A stretch of DNA of 64,000 nucleotides from Microbacterium sp. BLY (GTDB lineage Bacteria; Actinomycetota; Actinomycetes; Actinomycetales; Microbacteriaceae). The notes below the pieces were generated by a model, which saw only the letters and a list, made by a program, of their open reading frames with translations, was not told the origin of the DNA and ran no database searches. The DNA is taken from NCBI RefSeq assembly GCF_017939615.1, contig NZ_JAGKSR010000001.1, forward strand, positions 2,294,001 through 2,358,000, in the 5' to 3' direction. Positions 26,684 through 34,564 of this stretch are shown in pieces (position 1 is the stretch's first letter; every line of letters starts with the position of its first letter). The translations under genes and the position numbers were made by a program.

Positions 26684-27802
26684 CTACGGGCGGGCGGAGG
26701 GCGGCTCCTCCGTCGCGTCGCGAGTCGCCGCGAGGCGCCGATTGCGCCGGACGCGACGGGCGAGCCAGACGATCAGGACGACGATTCCGGCGACGGCGAG
26801 CCAGGGGAGGAGGAACCCGATCGCGATCACGAGGGCGTTGAGGGATACGACGAGCCCGTTCCAGCCGGCCCGCAGACCATCGCCGAAGCCCGCGGGATCG
26901 GCCGACGCCGTCGTGCCCTCCCGCGTGAGTTCCACGGTCAGGGACGACAGCGCCACCTGGTCGTCGAGCGCGGCGAGCTGCTGCTCGTACGACTCGAGCT
27001 GGGCCTGGCGGTCGGTGAGCGCGACCTCCGCCTCGATGAGGTCGGCGACGGAGCCCGATTGCCCCATGAGCTCCGTGAGCCGCTGCACCGATGCGCGGGT
27101 GGACTCCACGCGCGCCCGGAGGTCGATCGCCGTGGAGGTGACGTCCTGCTTCGCGATCGAGGACGACAGCACCTCGCCCGTCTCGGAGAGAGCGGCGATC
27201 ACGGTCGTCAGGTCGTCGGCCGGCACACGGATCGTGATCCAGCCGTACCCCGAGTCCGCGGGCACCCGCTCGGTGGGCGCGTCCGCGGCGACCGTCTTGC
27301 CGACCTCGGTGCTCTCGACGTACCCGCCGTGCGCCTCGGCGAGCTCGCCGATGTCGGCGGCCGCGTCGGCGACGTCCTTCACCTCCACCGAGGCCTGTGC
27401 GCTCGCGATGATGTCGCGAGCGTCCTCCGCCGTGCCCGCCGCAGCATCTGCGTCGACCGTGCCCCCGATGGCCGGGACGGGCGCCGCGTCGACCATCCGG
27501 TCCGGGATGGACGATCCCGATTCCTCCATCGACCATCCCGCGGGCCCGTCCGCGGTGGATACGGCCGACCCACCACCGCCGACGGTGTTGAGGATCGGCG
27601 GCGTCACGAGGATCCCGACGACGAAGGCGGCGGCGATCCCGCCGGCCGTGAGCCATCGCCGGCGGCGCGTCCTCGTCCGCGACGCGGGGGCCGACGCGCG
27701 GGGACGGTCGTCGGCGATCTCGGCGAACACGGCCTCCTCGATCCGGGCGACGGTGTCGTCCGACAGTGCGGGGAGCCCGGTCTGGGGGGTCTGGTCGTTC
27801 AT
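26684..27802 (-). CDS. DUF4349 protein, putative sigma-factor partner
   Basis: 372 aa. A cytosolic N-terminus of about 48 residues (DDTVARIEEAVFAEIADD) is followed by a membrane helix at about 50-72 and a Ser/Asp/Ala-rich outer region. The DUF4349 core (VESTEVGKTV, GWITIRVPADDLTTVIAAL, GEVLSSSIAKQDVT) contains a coiled coil at about 230-295. The C-terminus holds a long hydrophobic hairpin and a basic tail. The gene starts in the ATGA overlap with the sigma factor gene, the position of an anti-sigma factor. That role is inferred; the usual HxxxCxxC zinc motif is absent. Confidence 0.75.
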   Translation of the reverse strand: MNDQTPQTGLPALSDDTVARIEEAVFAEIADDRPRASAPASRTRTRRRRWLTAGGIAAAFVVGILVTPPILNTVGGGGSAVSTADGPAGWSMEESGSSIPDRMVDAAPVPAIGGTVDADAAAGTAEDARDIIASAQASVEVKDVADAAADIGELAEAHGGYVESTEVGKTVAADAPTERVPADSGYGWITIRVPADDLTTVIAALSETGEVLSSSIAKQDVTSTAIDLRARVESTRASVQRLTELMGQSGSVADLIEAEVALTDRQAQLESYEQQLAALDDQVALSSLTVELTREGTTASADPAGFGDGLRAGWNGLVVSLNALVIAIGFLLPWLAVAGIVVLIVWLARRVRRNRRLAATRDATEEPPSARP

Positions 27803-28356
27803 GCGTCTCTCACTTCCTTGACGGCACCGCGCAGCTGGGTGCGCACGCGTGAGAGACGGTTCCGGACGACGGCGTGGGTCACACCGAGTTCCTCCGCGGC
27901 GGCCTGGTAGGCGTACCCCTCCGCGGCGCACAACCGGAAGATCTCCCGGTCGAGGTCGCCCAGGGTGCCTACCTCCGCGGCGATCCGCGCGGCGAGCGCG
28001 GCCGTGATCACCTGCTCCTCGACGCTCACGACGTCGGGGAGCTGATCGTCCGCCGCCTCCGTCGTGTGCGCCTGATCGCGACGGCGCTGGCGGAGCCGGT
28101 TGGCCGCCTGGAAGCGGCAGATCGTCGCGAGCCAGGGCAGGATCGACTCTCCCTGCAGTTCCAGGCCCGGCAGCTTGCGCCACGCGACCACGAAGGTCTC
28201 CTGCGTCACGTCTTCCGCATCCGCCGGGGAGCCGAGGATCCCCTGGGCGATCCAGTACACGGGTCGGACATGGGCACGGTACAGCGTGCGGAAGGCGCTC
28301 TGATCGCCGGCGGCCGCCAGGGCGGCCCAGCGCTGGTCACTCGTCTGCGGGGGCAT
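27799..28356 (-). CDS. ECF-type RNA polymerase sigma factor
   Basis: 185 aa. Region 2 (FRTLYRAHVRPVYWIAQGIL, DAEDVTQETFVVAWRKLPGL, PWLATICRFQAANRLRQRRR) and region 4 (LGDLDREIFRLCAAEGYAYQ, AAEELGVTHAVVRNRLSRVR) are both complete, with no region 1 or 3, which defines the ECF class. It should direct RNA polymerase to a small regulon, probably under control of the coupled membrane protein. The ATG at 28356 gives the normal length; the frame extends upstream without homologous-looking sequence. It is divergent from the terC locus. Confidence 0.85.
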   Translation of the reverse strand: MPPQTSDQRWAALAAAGDQSAFRTLYRAHVRPVYWIAQGILGSPADAEDVTQETFVVAWRKLPGLELQGESILPWLATICRFQAANRLRQRRRDQAHTTEAADDQLPDVVSVEEQVITAALAARIAAEVGTLGDLDREIFRLCAAEGYAYQAAAEELGVTHAVVRNRLSRVRTQLRGAVKEVRDA

Positions 28357-28476
28357 CGTCGGTTCCGTTCGGTGTCTCTCACTCGGAGAGTGTCGTCGGC
28401 CGCCCCATCGTCTCAGGTGGGGATCCGATCCGCATCCGGCCGTCCACGGCGTGGTCCCGACGCGGCGCTCCTCCGG

Positions 28477-28482
28477 TAGCAT
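28477..28482 (+). promoter_or_regulatory. Candidate -10 hexamer for the terC transcript
   Basis: TAGCAT, 8 nt before the first helix of the proposed riboswitch, so the transcript would begin directly with the aptamer. Confidence 0.45.
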
Positions 28483-28490
28483 TGCCCGGG

Positions 28491-28588
28491 CGAGAGGGAG
28501 TATCCCGGATCCGCGCGTAACGTCATCACGAGCATCGACATCGCTGCTCCGGGCGCGCGCCGCACGCTGTGCGGGGGAGAGACTTTCG
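28491..28588 (+). ncRNA. yybP-ykoY (manganese) riboswitch upstream of terC
   Basis: A 98-nt leader. The closing helix P1 is CGAGAG (28491-28496) with CTTTCG (28583-28588, one G-U). It is followed on the 5' side by GGAGTA and on the 3' side by GAGAGA, the conserved strands next to P1 in yybP-ykoY aptamers (GGGGAGUAG ... GAGACC). In between are the conserved-looking CGTCATCACGA (28521-28531) and a perfect hairpin CCGCAC-GCT-GTGCGG (28560-28574). CCCGGA (28504-28509) can pair with TCCGGG (28548-28553). Known: this class senses Mn2+ and sits before terC/alx/mntP genes, exactly as here. The match was made by eye. Confidence 0.7.
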
Positions 28589-28626
28589 ACTCATTCCCGA
28601 CCCCTCGCGAAAGGTGCACAGCGCCC

Positions 28627-29634
28627 GTGGACATCCCCGTCTGGTTCGAGATCACCTCGATGGTCGTGCTGTCGATCATCCTGATCGCCGACCTGCTCCT
28701 CATCCGGCTGCGCCCGCACATCCCCTCCACGAAGGAGTCGACCCTCTGGGTCGTGTTCTACGTGGGGCTCGCGTTGCTGTTCGCGGTGCTGCTGGGCAAT
28801 GTCGGGGGCTGGCAGAACGCGGGGGACTTCATCACCGGCTGGGCGCTCGAATACAGCCTGTCGGTCGACAACCTGTTCGTCTTCGTGCTGATCATGGCGC
28901 AGTTCGCGGTGCCGCGGCGGCTGCAGCAGCAGGTCCTCATGGTCGGCATCATCATCGCGCTCGTCCTGCGCGGATTGTTCATCCTCGTCGGCGTGACGAT
29001 CATCGAGAACTTCTCGCCCATCTTCTACGTGTTCGGGGCGTTCCTGGTCTACACGGCCATCCGTCAGGCGATGCCGGAGGGCGACCACGAGGACGAGGTC
29101 AAGCAGGAGAACTTCATCGTCCGGCTGCTCCGGCGGCGCATCGACATCAGCGAGACGTACGACGGCTCACGGATCCGGACCACGGTGGACGGCCGGCGCA
29201 TGTGGACGCCGATGATCATCGTGTTCGTCACGATCGGCGTGACCGATCTGATCTTCGCGATCGACTCGATCCCCGCGATCTTCGAGATCACCACCAACGG
29301 CTTCCTCGTCTTCGCGGCCAACATCTTCGCCCTGATGGGTCTGCGGCAGCTGTACTTCCTGTTGGGCGACCTGCTGGACCGCCTCCGCTACCTTCACTAC
29401 GGCATCGCCGTGATCCTCGGATTCATCGGCATCAAGCTGATCCTGCATGCGCTGCACGTGAACGAGCTGCCGTTCATCAACGGCGGCGAGCACGTCGAAT
29501 GGGTCCCGGACATCGACAACATGGTGTCGCTCGGCGTGATCCTCGTGTCGATGACGGTCGCCACCATCGCGAGCCTCATCGCGTCGTCCCGGGAGAAGCG
29601 CGCCGCGCGTCGCGGCGCCCCGAGCGGCGACTGA
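28627..29634 (+). CDS. terC: TerC-family integral membrane protein, probable Mn2+ exporter
   Basis: 335 aa with about nine membrane helices. Typical TerC motifs are WALEYSLSVDNLFVFVLIMA (acidic residues for metal), IGVTDLIFAIDSIPAIFEIT and FAANIFALMGLRQLYFLLG. TerC/Alx/YkoY proteins export manganese or help metallate secreted enzymes, and E. coli alx is under the same riboswitch class. The GTG start at 28627 gives VDIPVWFEIT. Mn2+-responsive expression through the leader RNA is the natural reading. It is convergent with the flavin monooxygenase gene, 15 nt away. Confidence 0.88.
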   Translation: MDIPVWFEITSMVVLSIILIADLLLIRLRPHIPSTKESTLWVVFYVGLALLFAVLLGNVGGWQNAGDFITGWALEYSLSVDNLFVFVLIMAQFAVPRRLQQQVLMVGIIIALVLRGLFILVGVTIIENFSPIFYVFGAFLVYTAIRQAMPEGDHEDEVKQENFIVRLLRRRIDISETYDGSRIRTTVDGRRMWTPMIIVFVTIGVTDLIFAIDSIPAIFEITTNGFLVFAANIFALMGLRQLYFLLGDLLDRLRYLHYGIAVILGFIGIKLILHALHVNELPFINGGEHVEWVPDIDNMVSLGVILVSMTVATIASLIASSREKRAARRGAPSGD

Positions 29635-29649
29635 TCACCACCCGCCTCG

Positions 29650-30963
29650 TCAGAAGGCGTGCAGATTCGCCTGCAGCCCGCCGTCCGCGTACTCGCGGCG
29701 CAGCAGCCCGCGGCGGCGGAGGATCGGCACGAGCTCGTCGAGGGTGCGGTGCAGGGTGACGGGGTGGAAGTCGCCCCAGAGCAGCACGCCGTCGTTGCCC
29801 CAGTCGCCGAGCTCCTCGACGAGATCGGCGAACTCCTCCGCGGTGCCGACGAAGCCGCTGCGGTCCCGCAGCCGCCCCGCACGGGCGAGGGCGGTCAGAT
29901 GCGCCCGCAGCGGCGCATCCTCGCCCCGGTCGCCGATCAGCCGCTGGATGCTGCCCCGCGACACATGCGGGCCGAACAGCGACGGATCGAGGGGACGGTC
30001 GAGGTCCAGCGTCGTGAGATCGGTCTCCAGGTCGCTGGACTGCTTCCTGGCGATCTGGGCGAGTGCCGCGTCGTCCGGTCGCGCCGAGGCGGCGACGATC
30101 CGATCCGCCTCCTCGGCCGAGGTCGTGATGACGGGCTGGATGGCGAAGAGGATCTTGACGTCGTCGGGGCGTCGTCCCCGCGCGGCGGCCGCGTCGTGCA
30201 CGCGCTGTCGATACTCCCGCACCGCCTTCTCGTGGAGGGGCGCGAGCGCGAGCTGGACGTCGGAGTTGGCCCCCGCGAACGCGAGGCCGCGTCCGGAGCC
30301 GCCCGGAGAGACGATGGCCGGCTCCCCATCCGGAAAGGGCAGGGCGTTCAAGGGGCCGTCGAAGGCGTAGTGGGTACCGCGATGCTGCACGGCGCGCATG
30401 CGGGTGCCGTCCGCGTAGACGCCGGATGCGGGGTCGGCGACCAGAGCATCGTCGTCCCAGCTCCGCCAGAGGGCACGGAGGCCGGCCAGCCACTCCTGGG
30501 CCCGGTCGTAGGCCTCGTTGTGTCCGAGCTGCGGGGCGTCCGAGAAGTGCCGGGCGCTTCCGGTGTCGGTGACGACGTTGAGGCCGAGCCGGTGCCCGCT
30601 GAGATGCTGCAGCGTCGCGAACTGTCGGGCGGCGGTGTAGGGAAGGAAGGCTGCCGGATTGACGGTCGGCACGACCCCCAGGTGCCTCGTCGCCTGGAAG
30701 AGGTACGGCGCGAGCAGCAGCGGGTCGTGCTTCGGGCCGCCGAAGGCGTGGCGCACGCGCAGGTCGATCGTGTCCGGGGAGCCGAGTGAGGGGCTGTCCT
30801 CGATGATCACGAGGTCGAAGCCGGCCTGCTCCAGGGTGCGCGCAGCCTCCTGGTAGACCTCCGGGCGCGTCCAGTCGTAGTCCCAGTCCAGGGACGGGTA
30901 CCCCCAGCCCTGAGGACCGAACCCCCGGGCGAGGAACCAGCCGAAGTGCTGCGGGCGGCTCAT
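29650..30963 (-). CDS. LLM-class flavin-dependent monooxygenase (NtaA/SnaA/DszA type)
   Basis: 437 aa, the length of the NtaA/SnaA/SoxA group of two-component monooxygenases that use reduced FMN from a separate reductase. The bacterial luciferase-like barrel shows FVIIEDSP-like FDLVIIEDSPSLG, GVVPTVNPAAFLPYTAARQF, GHRLGLNVVTDTGSARHF, and QEWLAGLRALWRSWDDDAL. ATG overlaps the stop of the upstream MetY-like gene (ATGA). Pairing with a sulphur-transferring PLP enzyme suggests desulphurisation of an organosulphur compound, with sulphur recaptured into an amino acid. Substrate not predictable; no flavin reductase is adjacent. Confidence 0.82.
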   Translation of the reverse strand: MSRPQHFGWFLARGFGPQGWGYPSLDWDYDWTRPEVYQEAARTLEQAGFDLVIIEDSPSLGSPDTIDLRVRHAFGGPKHDPLLLAPYLFQATRHLGVVPTVNPAAFLPYTAARQFATLQHLSGHRLGLNVVTDTGSARHFSDAPQLGHNEAYDRAQEWLAGLRALWRSWDDDALVADPASGVYADGTRMRAVQHRGTHYAFDGPLNALPFPDGEPAIVSPGGSGRGLAFAGANSDVQLALAPLHEKAVREYRQRVHDAAAARGRRPDDVKILFAIQPVITTSAEEADRIVAASARPDDAALAQIARKQSSDLETDLTTLDLDRPLDPSLFGPHVSRGSIQRLIGDRGEDAPLRAHLTALARAGRLRDRSGFVGTAEEFADLVEELGDWGNDGVLLWGDFHPVTLHRTLDELVPILRRRGLLRREYADGGLQANLHAF

Positions 30964-32255
30964 GACACCGTCTCCCGGACGCTCTCGAGCACGCGCGCGA
31001 GATCGCCGATCAGGTCGTCCACATCCTCGATGCCGATCGACAGCCGCAGGGTGCCGGGCCCCACACCGAGGATTCGGCGCTCCTCCTCGGTGCGCTGCGC
31101 GTGGCTGGTGGTGCCGGGGTGCAGCACCAGCGATCGCACGTCGCCGATGTGGGTCATATGGGTGAACACGGACACCTCCTCCACGAAGCGACGGGCCGCG
31201 GGCAGTCCGCCGCGCAGGGTGAAGGTGAAGATGGAGCCGAACCCGCCGTCGAGGTAGCGCTGTGCGGTCGCGTGGTGCGGGTGCGAGGGCAGACCGACGT
31301 AGTCCACGCTCTCCACGGCGTCATGCGCGGCCAGCCAGCGGGCGACGGCGAGGGCGTTCTGCGACTGCCGCTCGACCCGCAGCCCGAGGGTCTCGGTGCC
31401 CTGCCCGATGAGGAACGCGTTGAGAGGCGAGGGGGAGGCGCCGAACCGCGGCGCCACCGACTCCCTGGCGTACCCGATCCGGGCGCGGCCGCCGTGTCGC
31501 GCGACGACACTCGGAGTGCTGCCCCGGCCCGGAAGCACGAGGTGCGGGGCGTTGTGCCCCGCGCGATCGGCGTCGAAGCGGCCGTCGTCGACGACGACAC
31601 CCCCGAGCACCGCTCCCTGACCGGCGAGGAACTTCGACGCGGAGTGCACGACGATGGCGGCGCCGTGCTCCAGCGGCCGGAGCAGCGCGGGCGTCGCCAG
31701 GGTGTTGTCGACGATCAGGGGGACCGCGATCTCGTCGGCCACGGCACTCACCGCAGCCACGTCCAGCACGTCGTTGCGGGCATTCGCGAGCGATTCCGCG
31801 AACAGGGCCCTGGTCGTCGGACGCACGGCCTCGCGCCAGGCGTCCGGGTCGGCGATGTCGTCCACGAACGTCGTCTCGATGCCGAGGCGGGCGAGATTGT
31901 CCAGGAACAGCCCGCGGGTGCCCTCGTAGATGTGGGTGGACGAGACGATGTGGTCGCCCGCCCCCACGACCGAGAGCAGGGCGGTCGTCACCGCCGCCTG
32001 TCCGCTGGCGACGAGCACGGCGTCCGCGCCGGATTCGAGGCTCGCGAGCTGGCGTTCGACGGCGTGCACGGTCGGGTTCCCGGTGCGCGTGTAGCCGAAG
32101 CCCGTGCCGGTGCCGAAGTGGTCCGCGGCATGGTCGAAGTCGTCGAATTCGAACCCGGCCGTGAGGTAGATGGGCGTCACGCGGGAGGCGGCCGACGCCC
32201 GGCCTCTCGCGGCGTGGACGGCGCGGGTGGCGAAGCGGGCGGTGTCGGCGGTCAT
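30960..32255 (-). CDS. O-acetylhomoserine sulfhydrylase / Cys-Met metabolism PLP enzyme (MetY-like)
   Basis: 431 aa, the length of O-acetylhomoserine (thiol)-lyases. The PLP lysine is Lys208 in [37 protein letters not shown] is the substrate-binding Tyr/Arg loop, [12 protein letters not shown] binds the phosphate, and VDNTLATP has the PLP-stacking Asp. [20 protein letters not shown] is the C-terminal carboxylate site. It probably makes homocysteine from O-acetylhomoserine and sulphide, or handles related thiols. The ATG at 32255 fits family N-termini ([15 protein letters not shown]). First gene of a two-gene operon with the flavin monooxygenase, and divergent from leuC. Confidence 0.87.
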   Translation of the reverse strand: MTADTARFATRAVHAARGRASAASRVTPIYLTAGFEFDDFDHAADHFGTGTGFGYTRTGNPTVHAVERQLASLESGADAVLVASGQAAVTTALLSVVGAGDHIVSSTHIYEGTRGLFLDNLARLGIETTFVDDIADPDAWREAVRPTTRALFAESLANARNDVLDVAAVSAVADEIAVPLIVDNTLATPALLRPLEHGAAIVVHSASKFLAGQGAVLGGVVVDDGRFDADRAGHNAPHLVLPGRGSTPSVVARHGGRARIGYARESVAPRFGASPSPLNAFLIGQGTETLGLRVERQSQNALAVARWLAAHDAVESVDYVGLPSHPHHATAQRYLDGGFGSIFTFTLRGGLPAARRFVEEVSVFTHMTHIGDVRSLVLHPGTTSHAQRTEEERRILGVGPGTLRLSIGIEDVDDLIGDLARVLESVRETVS

Positions 32256-32324
32256 GCGGGGCCTCTCGGTCGGTCGGGTGAGCAACAGAGTGTCACGGCG
32301 TGTCTCGGCGTGTCCGAGCGGTGG

Positions 32325-32330
32325 TAACCT
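32325..32330 (+). promoter_or_regulatory. -10 hexamer for the leuCD transcript
   Basis: TAACCT ends 6 nt before the ATG of the leader peptide at 32337, so the leader peptide would be translated from a leaderless mRNA. Two CGGCGTGTC copies (32296-32304, 32306-32314) lie directly upstream. Confidence 0.5.
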
Positions 32331-32336
32331 GACGTC

Positions 32337-32384
32337 ATGCGGACCGTGCTCCTTCTTAGCGGCCGCGGCGAGACCTCGATCTGA
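32337..32384 (+). CDS. Leucine leader peptide of the leuCD operon
   Basis: A 15-aa reading frame, [15 protein letters not shown], ends 58 nt before leuC. It contains three consecutive leucine codons, CTC CTT CTT; CTT is otherwise rare in this GC-rich genome, which suits a codon chosen to stall ribosomes when charged tRNA-Leu is low. Codons 9 to 12 lie in an arm of a 10-bp stem (32363-32372 with 32392-32401), so ribosome position would decide whether the stem forms. Known: such Leu-rich leaders mediate ribosome attenuation of leu operons. I see no second, clearly terminator-like stem before leuC, so the exact mechanism is open. Confidence 0.65.
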   Translation: MRTVLLLSGRGETSI

Positions 32385-32401
32385 GCCCCTCCTCGTCGCG
32401 G
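32363..32401 (+). other. Stem-loop overlapping the end of the leucine leader peptide
   Basis: CCGCGGCGAG (32363-32372) pairs with CTCGTCGCGG (32392-32401) with one G-U, around a 19-nt loop containing the leader stop codon. Probably the regulatory hairpin of the leuCD leader. Confidence 0.55.
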
Positions 32402-32442
32402 AGTCCATCGTGGGCCGAACCGCCATTCCCAGGAGACACGCC

Positions 32443-33879
32443 ATGACCACCACCGCCGGTGCGGATTCCGCACGCCCCAGGACGCTCGCCGAGAAGGTCT
32501 GGGACGACCACCTCGTCGTCAAGGGCGAGGACGGCCAGCCCGACCTCATCTACATCGACCTGCACCTCGTTCACGAGGTCACGAGCCCGCAGGCCTTCGA
32601 CGGCCTCCGCAGCGAAGGGCGTCCGCTCCGCCGGCTCGACCTGACGATCGCCACCGAGGACCACAACACGCCGACGTGGGAGATCGACAAGCCCATCGCC
32701 GATCTGACCAGTCGCACCCAGATCGAGACGCTGCGCCGCAACGCCGCCGAGTTCGGTGTGCGACTGCACTCGCTGGGCGACGCGGAACAGGGCATTGTGC
32801 ACGTCGTCGGCCCGCAGCTCGGTCTCACCATGCCGGGCATCACCGTGGTCTGCGGCGATTCGCACACGTCGACGCACGGCGCGTTCGGCGCGATGGCGTT
32901 CGGCATCGGGACCAGCGAGGTCGAGCACGTCATGGCGACCCAGACCCTGCCGCTGAAGCCGTTCAAGACGATGGCCATCAACGTCGAGGGCACGCTGCGG
33001 CCCGGCGTCACCGCGAAAGACATCATCCTCGCCGTGATCGCGAAGATCGGCACCGGCGGCGGCCAGGGCTACGTGCTCGAATACCGCGGCAGCGCGATCC
33101 GCGCGCTCTCCATGGAGGGCCGTATGACGATCTGCAACATGTCGATCGAGGCGGGCGCCCGTGCCGGCATGGTCGCCCCGGACGAGACGACGTTCGCGTA
33201 CCTCGAGGGGCGTCCGCACGCCCCGAAGGGACAGGACTGGGACGACGCGGTCGCCTACTGGCGCACGCTGCCGACGGACGAGGGGGCCGTCTTCGACGCC
33301 GAGGTCTTCATCGACGCCGACGAGCTGGAGCCGTTCGTGACGTGGGGGACGAACCCCGGACAGGGGAGCTCGCTCTCTGCCGCGGTGCCGGATCCCGCGC
33401 AGATCGCCGACCCGAACGAGCGGGCCGCGGCGGAGCGGGCGCTGGAGTACATGGACCTGACGCCCGGCACTCCGCTGAAGGAGGTGCCCGTCGACGCGGT
33501 CTTCATGGGTTCGTGCACGAACAGCCGCATCGAGGACCTCCGGGCGTTCGCGTCCATCATCCAGGGCAAGAAGAAGGCCGACGGGGTGCGGGTCATGGTG
33601 GTCCCGGGTTCTGCGCGTGTGCGCCTGGAGGCCGAAGCCGAGGGCCTCGACCAAGTCATCAAGGACTTCGGGGCGGAGTGGCGCTTCGCCGGGTGCTCCA
33701 TGTGCCTCGGCATGAACCCCGACCAGCTCGCTCCCGGGGAGCGCTGCGCATCGACGTCGAACCGCAACTTCGAAGGGCGCCAGGGCAAGGGCGGACGCAC
33801 GCATCTCGTGTCGCCGCTCGTCGCCGCGGCGACCGCCATCCGCGGCACCCTGTCCAGCCCGAGCGACCTGGAGGCCTGA
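32443..33879 (+). CDS. leuC: 3-isopropylmalate dehydratase, large subunit
   Basis: Isomerises 2-isopropylmalate to 3-isopropylmalate together with LeuD through a 4Fe-4S cluster. 478 aa, normal length. Cluster ligands are Cys358 (GSCTNSR), Cys418 and Cys421 (GCSMCLGMN). [15 protein letters not shown] and [13 protein letters not shown] are aconitase-family signatures. Start ATG 32443 has AGGAG 8 nt upstream; the longer open frame upstream covers the leader peptide region only. leuD follows after 2 nt. leuB and ilvE are elsewhere in the window and leuA is not seen. Confidence 0.96.
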   Translation: MTTTAGADSARPRTLAEKVWDDHLVVKGEDGQPDLIYIDLHLVHEVTSPQAFDGLRSEGRPLRRLDLTIATEDHNTPTWEIDKPIADLTSRTQIETLRRNAAEFGVRLHSLGDAEQGIVHVVGPQLGLTMPGITVVCGDSHTSTHGAFGAMAFGIGTSEVEHVMATQTLPLKPFKTMAINVEGTLRPGVTAKDIILAVIAKIGTGGGQGYVLEYRGSAIRALSMEGRMTICNMSIEAGARAGMVAPDETTFAYLEGRPHAPKGQDWDDAVAYWRTLPTDEGAVFDAEVFIDADELEPFVTWGTNPGQGSSLSAAVPDPAQIADPNERAAAERALEYMDLTPGTPLKEVPVDAVFMGSCTNSRIEDLRAFASIIQGKKKADGVRVMVVPGSARVRLEAEAEGLDQVIKDFGAEWRFAGCSMCLGMNPDQLAPGERCASTSNRNFEGRQGKGGRTHLVSPLVAAATAIRGTLSSPSDLEA

Positions 33880-33881
33880 TC

Positions 33882-34502
33882 ATGGAGAAGTTCATCACCC
33901 ACACCGGGATCGCCGCGCCGCTGAAGCGGTCGAACGTCGACACCGACCAGATCATCCCCGCCGTGTTCCTCAAGCGCGTCACGAAGACGGGCTTCGAGGA
34001 CGCCCTGTTCCACGGCTGGCGGCAGGACCCCGAGTTCGTGCTCAACCAGGCTCCGTACCAGGGGGCGTCCATCCTCGTCGCCGGGCCCGATTTCGGTACC
34101 GGTTCCAGCCGTGAGCACGCCGTCTGGGCGCTGCGCGACTTCGGCTTCAAGGTCGTGCTCAGCCCGCGGTTCGCCGACATCTTCCGCGGCAATGCGGGCA
34201 AGCAGGGGCTCCTCGCCGCGACCATCTCGGAAGAGGACCTGGAACGGTTCTGGGCGGTGCTGGACAAGGATCCCGGCGCGCGGATGACGGTCGACCTCGA
34301 GGCGCGCACCGCCGCCATCGGCGACCCCACGGGCGGCGCGGAGGCCGGCTTCCAGGCCGACATCGGGATCGACGATTACACTAGATGGCGGCTCCTTGAA
34401 GGGCTCGATGACATCGGGCTCACGCTGCGCAACGAAGACAAGATCGCGCAGTTCGAGGCCCGTCGCGAGTCGTGGCGGCCGCGGACCCTCCCCGTCCAGT
34501 GA
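33882..34502 (+). CDS. leuD: 3-isopropylmalate dehydratase, small subunit
   Basis: 206 aa swivelling domain that completes the LeuCD active site. The N-terminus [20 protein letters not shown] and [13 protein letters not shown] are family-typical; [17 protein letters not shown] holds the substrate-binding Ser/Arg loop. Starts 2 nt after the leuC stop, so translation is coupled. A GC-rich hairpin follows the stop and separates it from murA. Confidence 0.95.
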   Translation: MEKFITHTGIAAPLKRSNVDTDQIIPAVFLKRVTKTGFEDALFHGWRQDPEFVLNQAPYQGASILVAGPDFGTGSSREHAVWALRDFGFKVVLSPRFADIFRGNAGKQGLLAATISEEDLERFWAVLDKDPGARMTVDLEARTAAIGDPTGGAEAGFQADIGIDDYTRWRLLEGLDDIGLTLRNEDKIAQFEARRESWRPRTLPVQ

Positions 34503-34509
34503 GACGGAG

Positions 34510-34542
34510 GGGGGCGGGGGAGCCAGGGGTAACCCCGCCCCC
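34510..34542 (+). terminator. Hairpin between leuD and murA
   Basis: GGGGGCGGGG (34510-34519) pairs perfectly with CCCCGCCCCC (34533-34542), 13-nt loop, 8 nt after the leuD stop. No T-run. It ends 22 nt before murA, so read-through into murA cannot be excluded. Confidence 0.6.
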
Positions 34543-34564
34543 GATGAATGAAGTGAGGCCCCGA

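Noticed and set aside
32256..32336. A SAM- or cobalamin-type riboswitch upstream of the MetY-like gene
   Set aside because: Only short repeats are visible; none of the conserved cores or helices of the known sulphur-related riboswitches could be traced.
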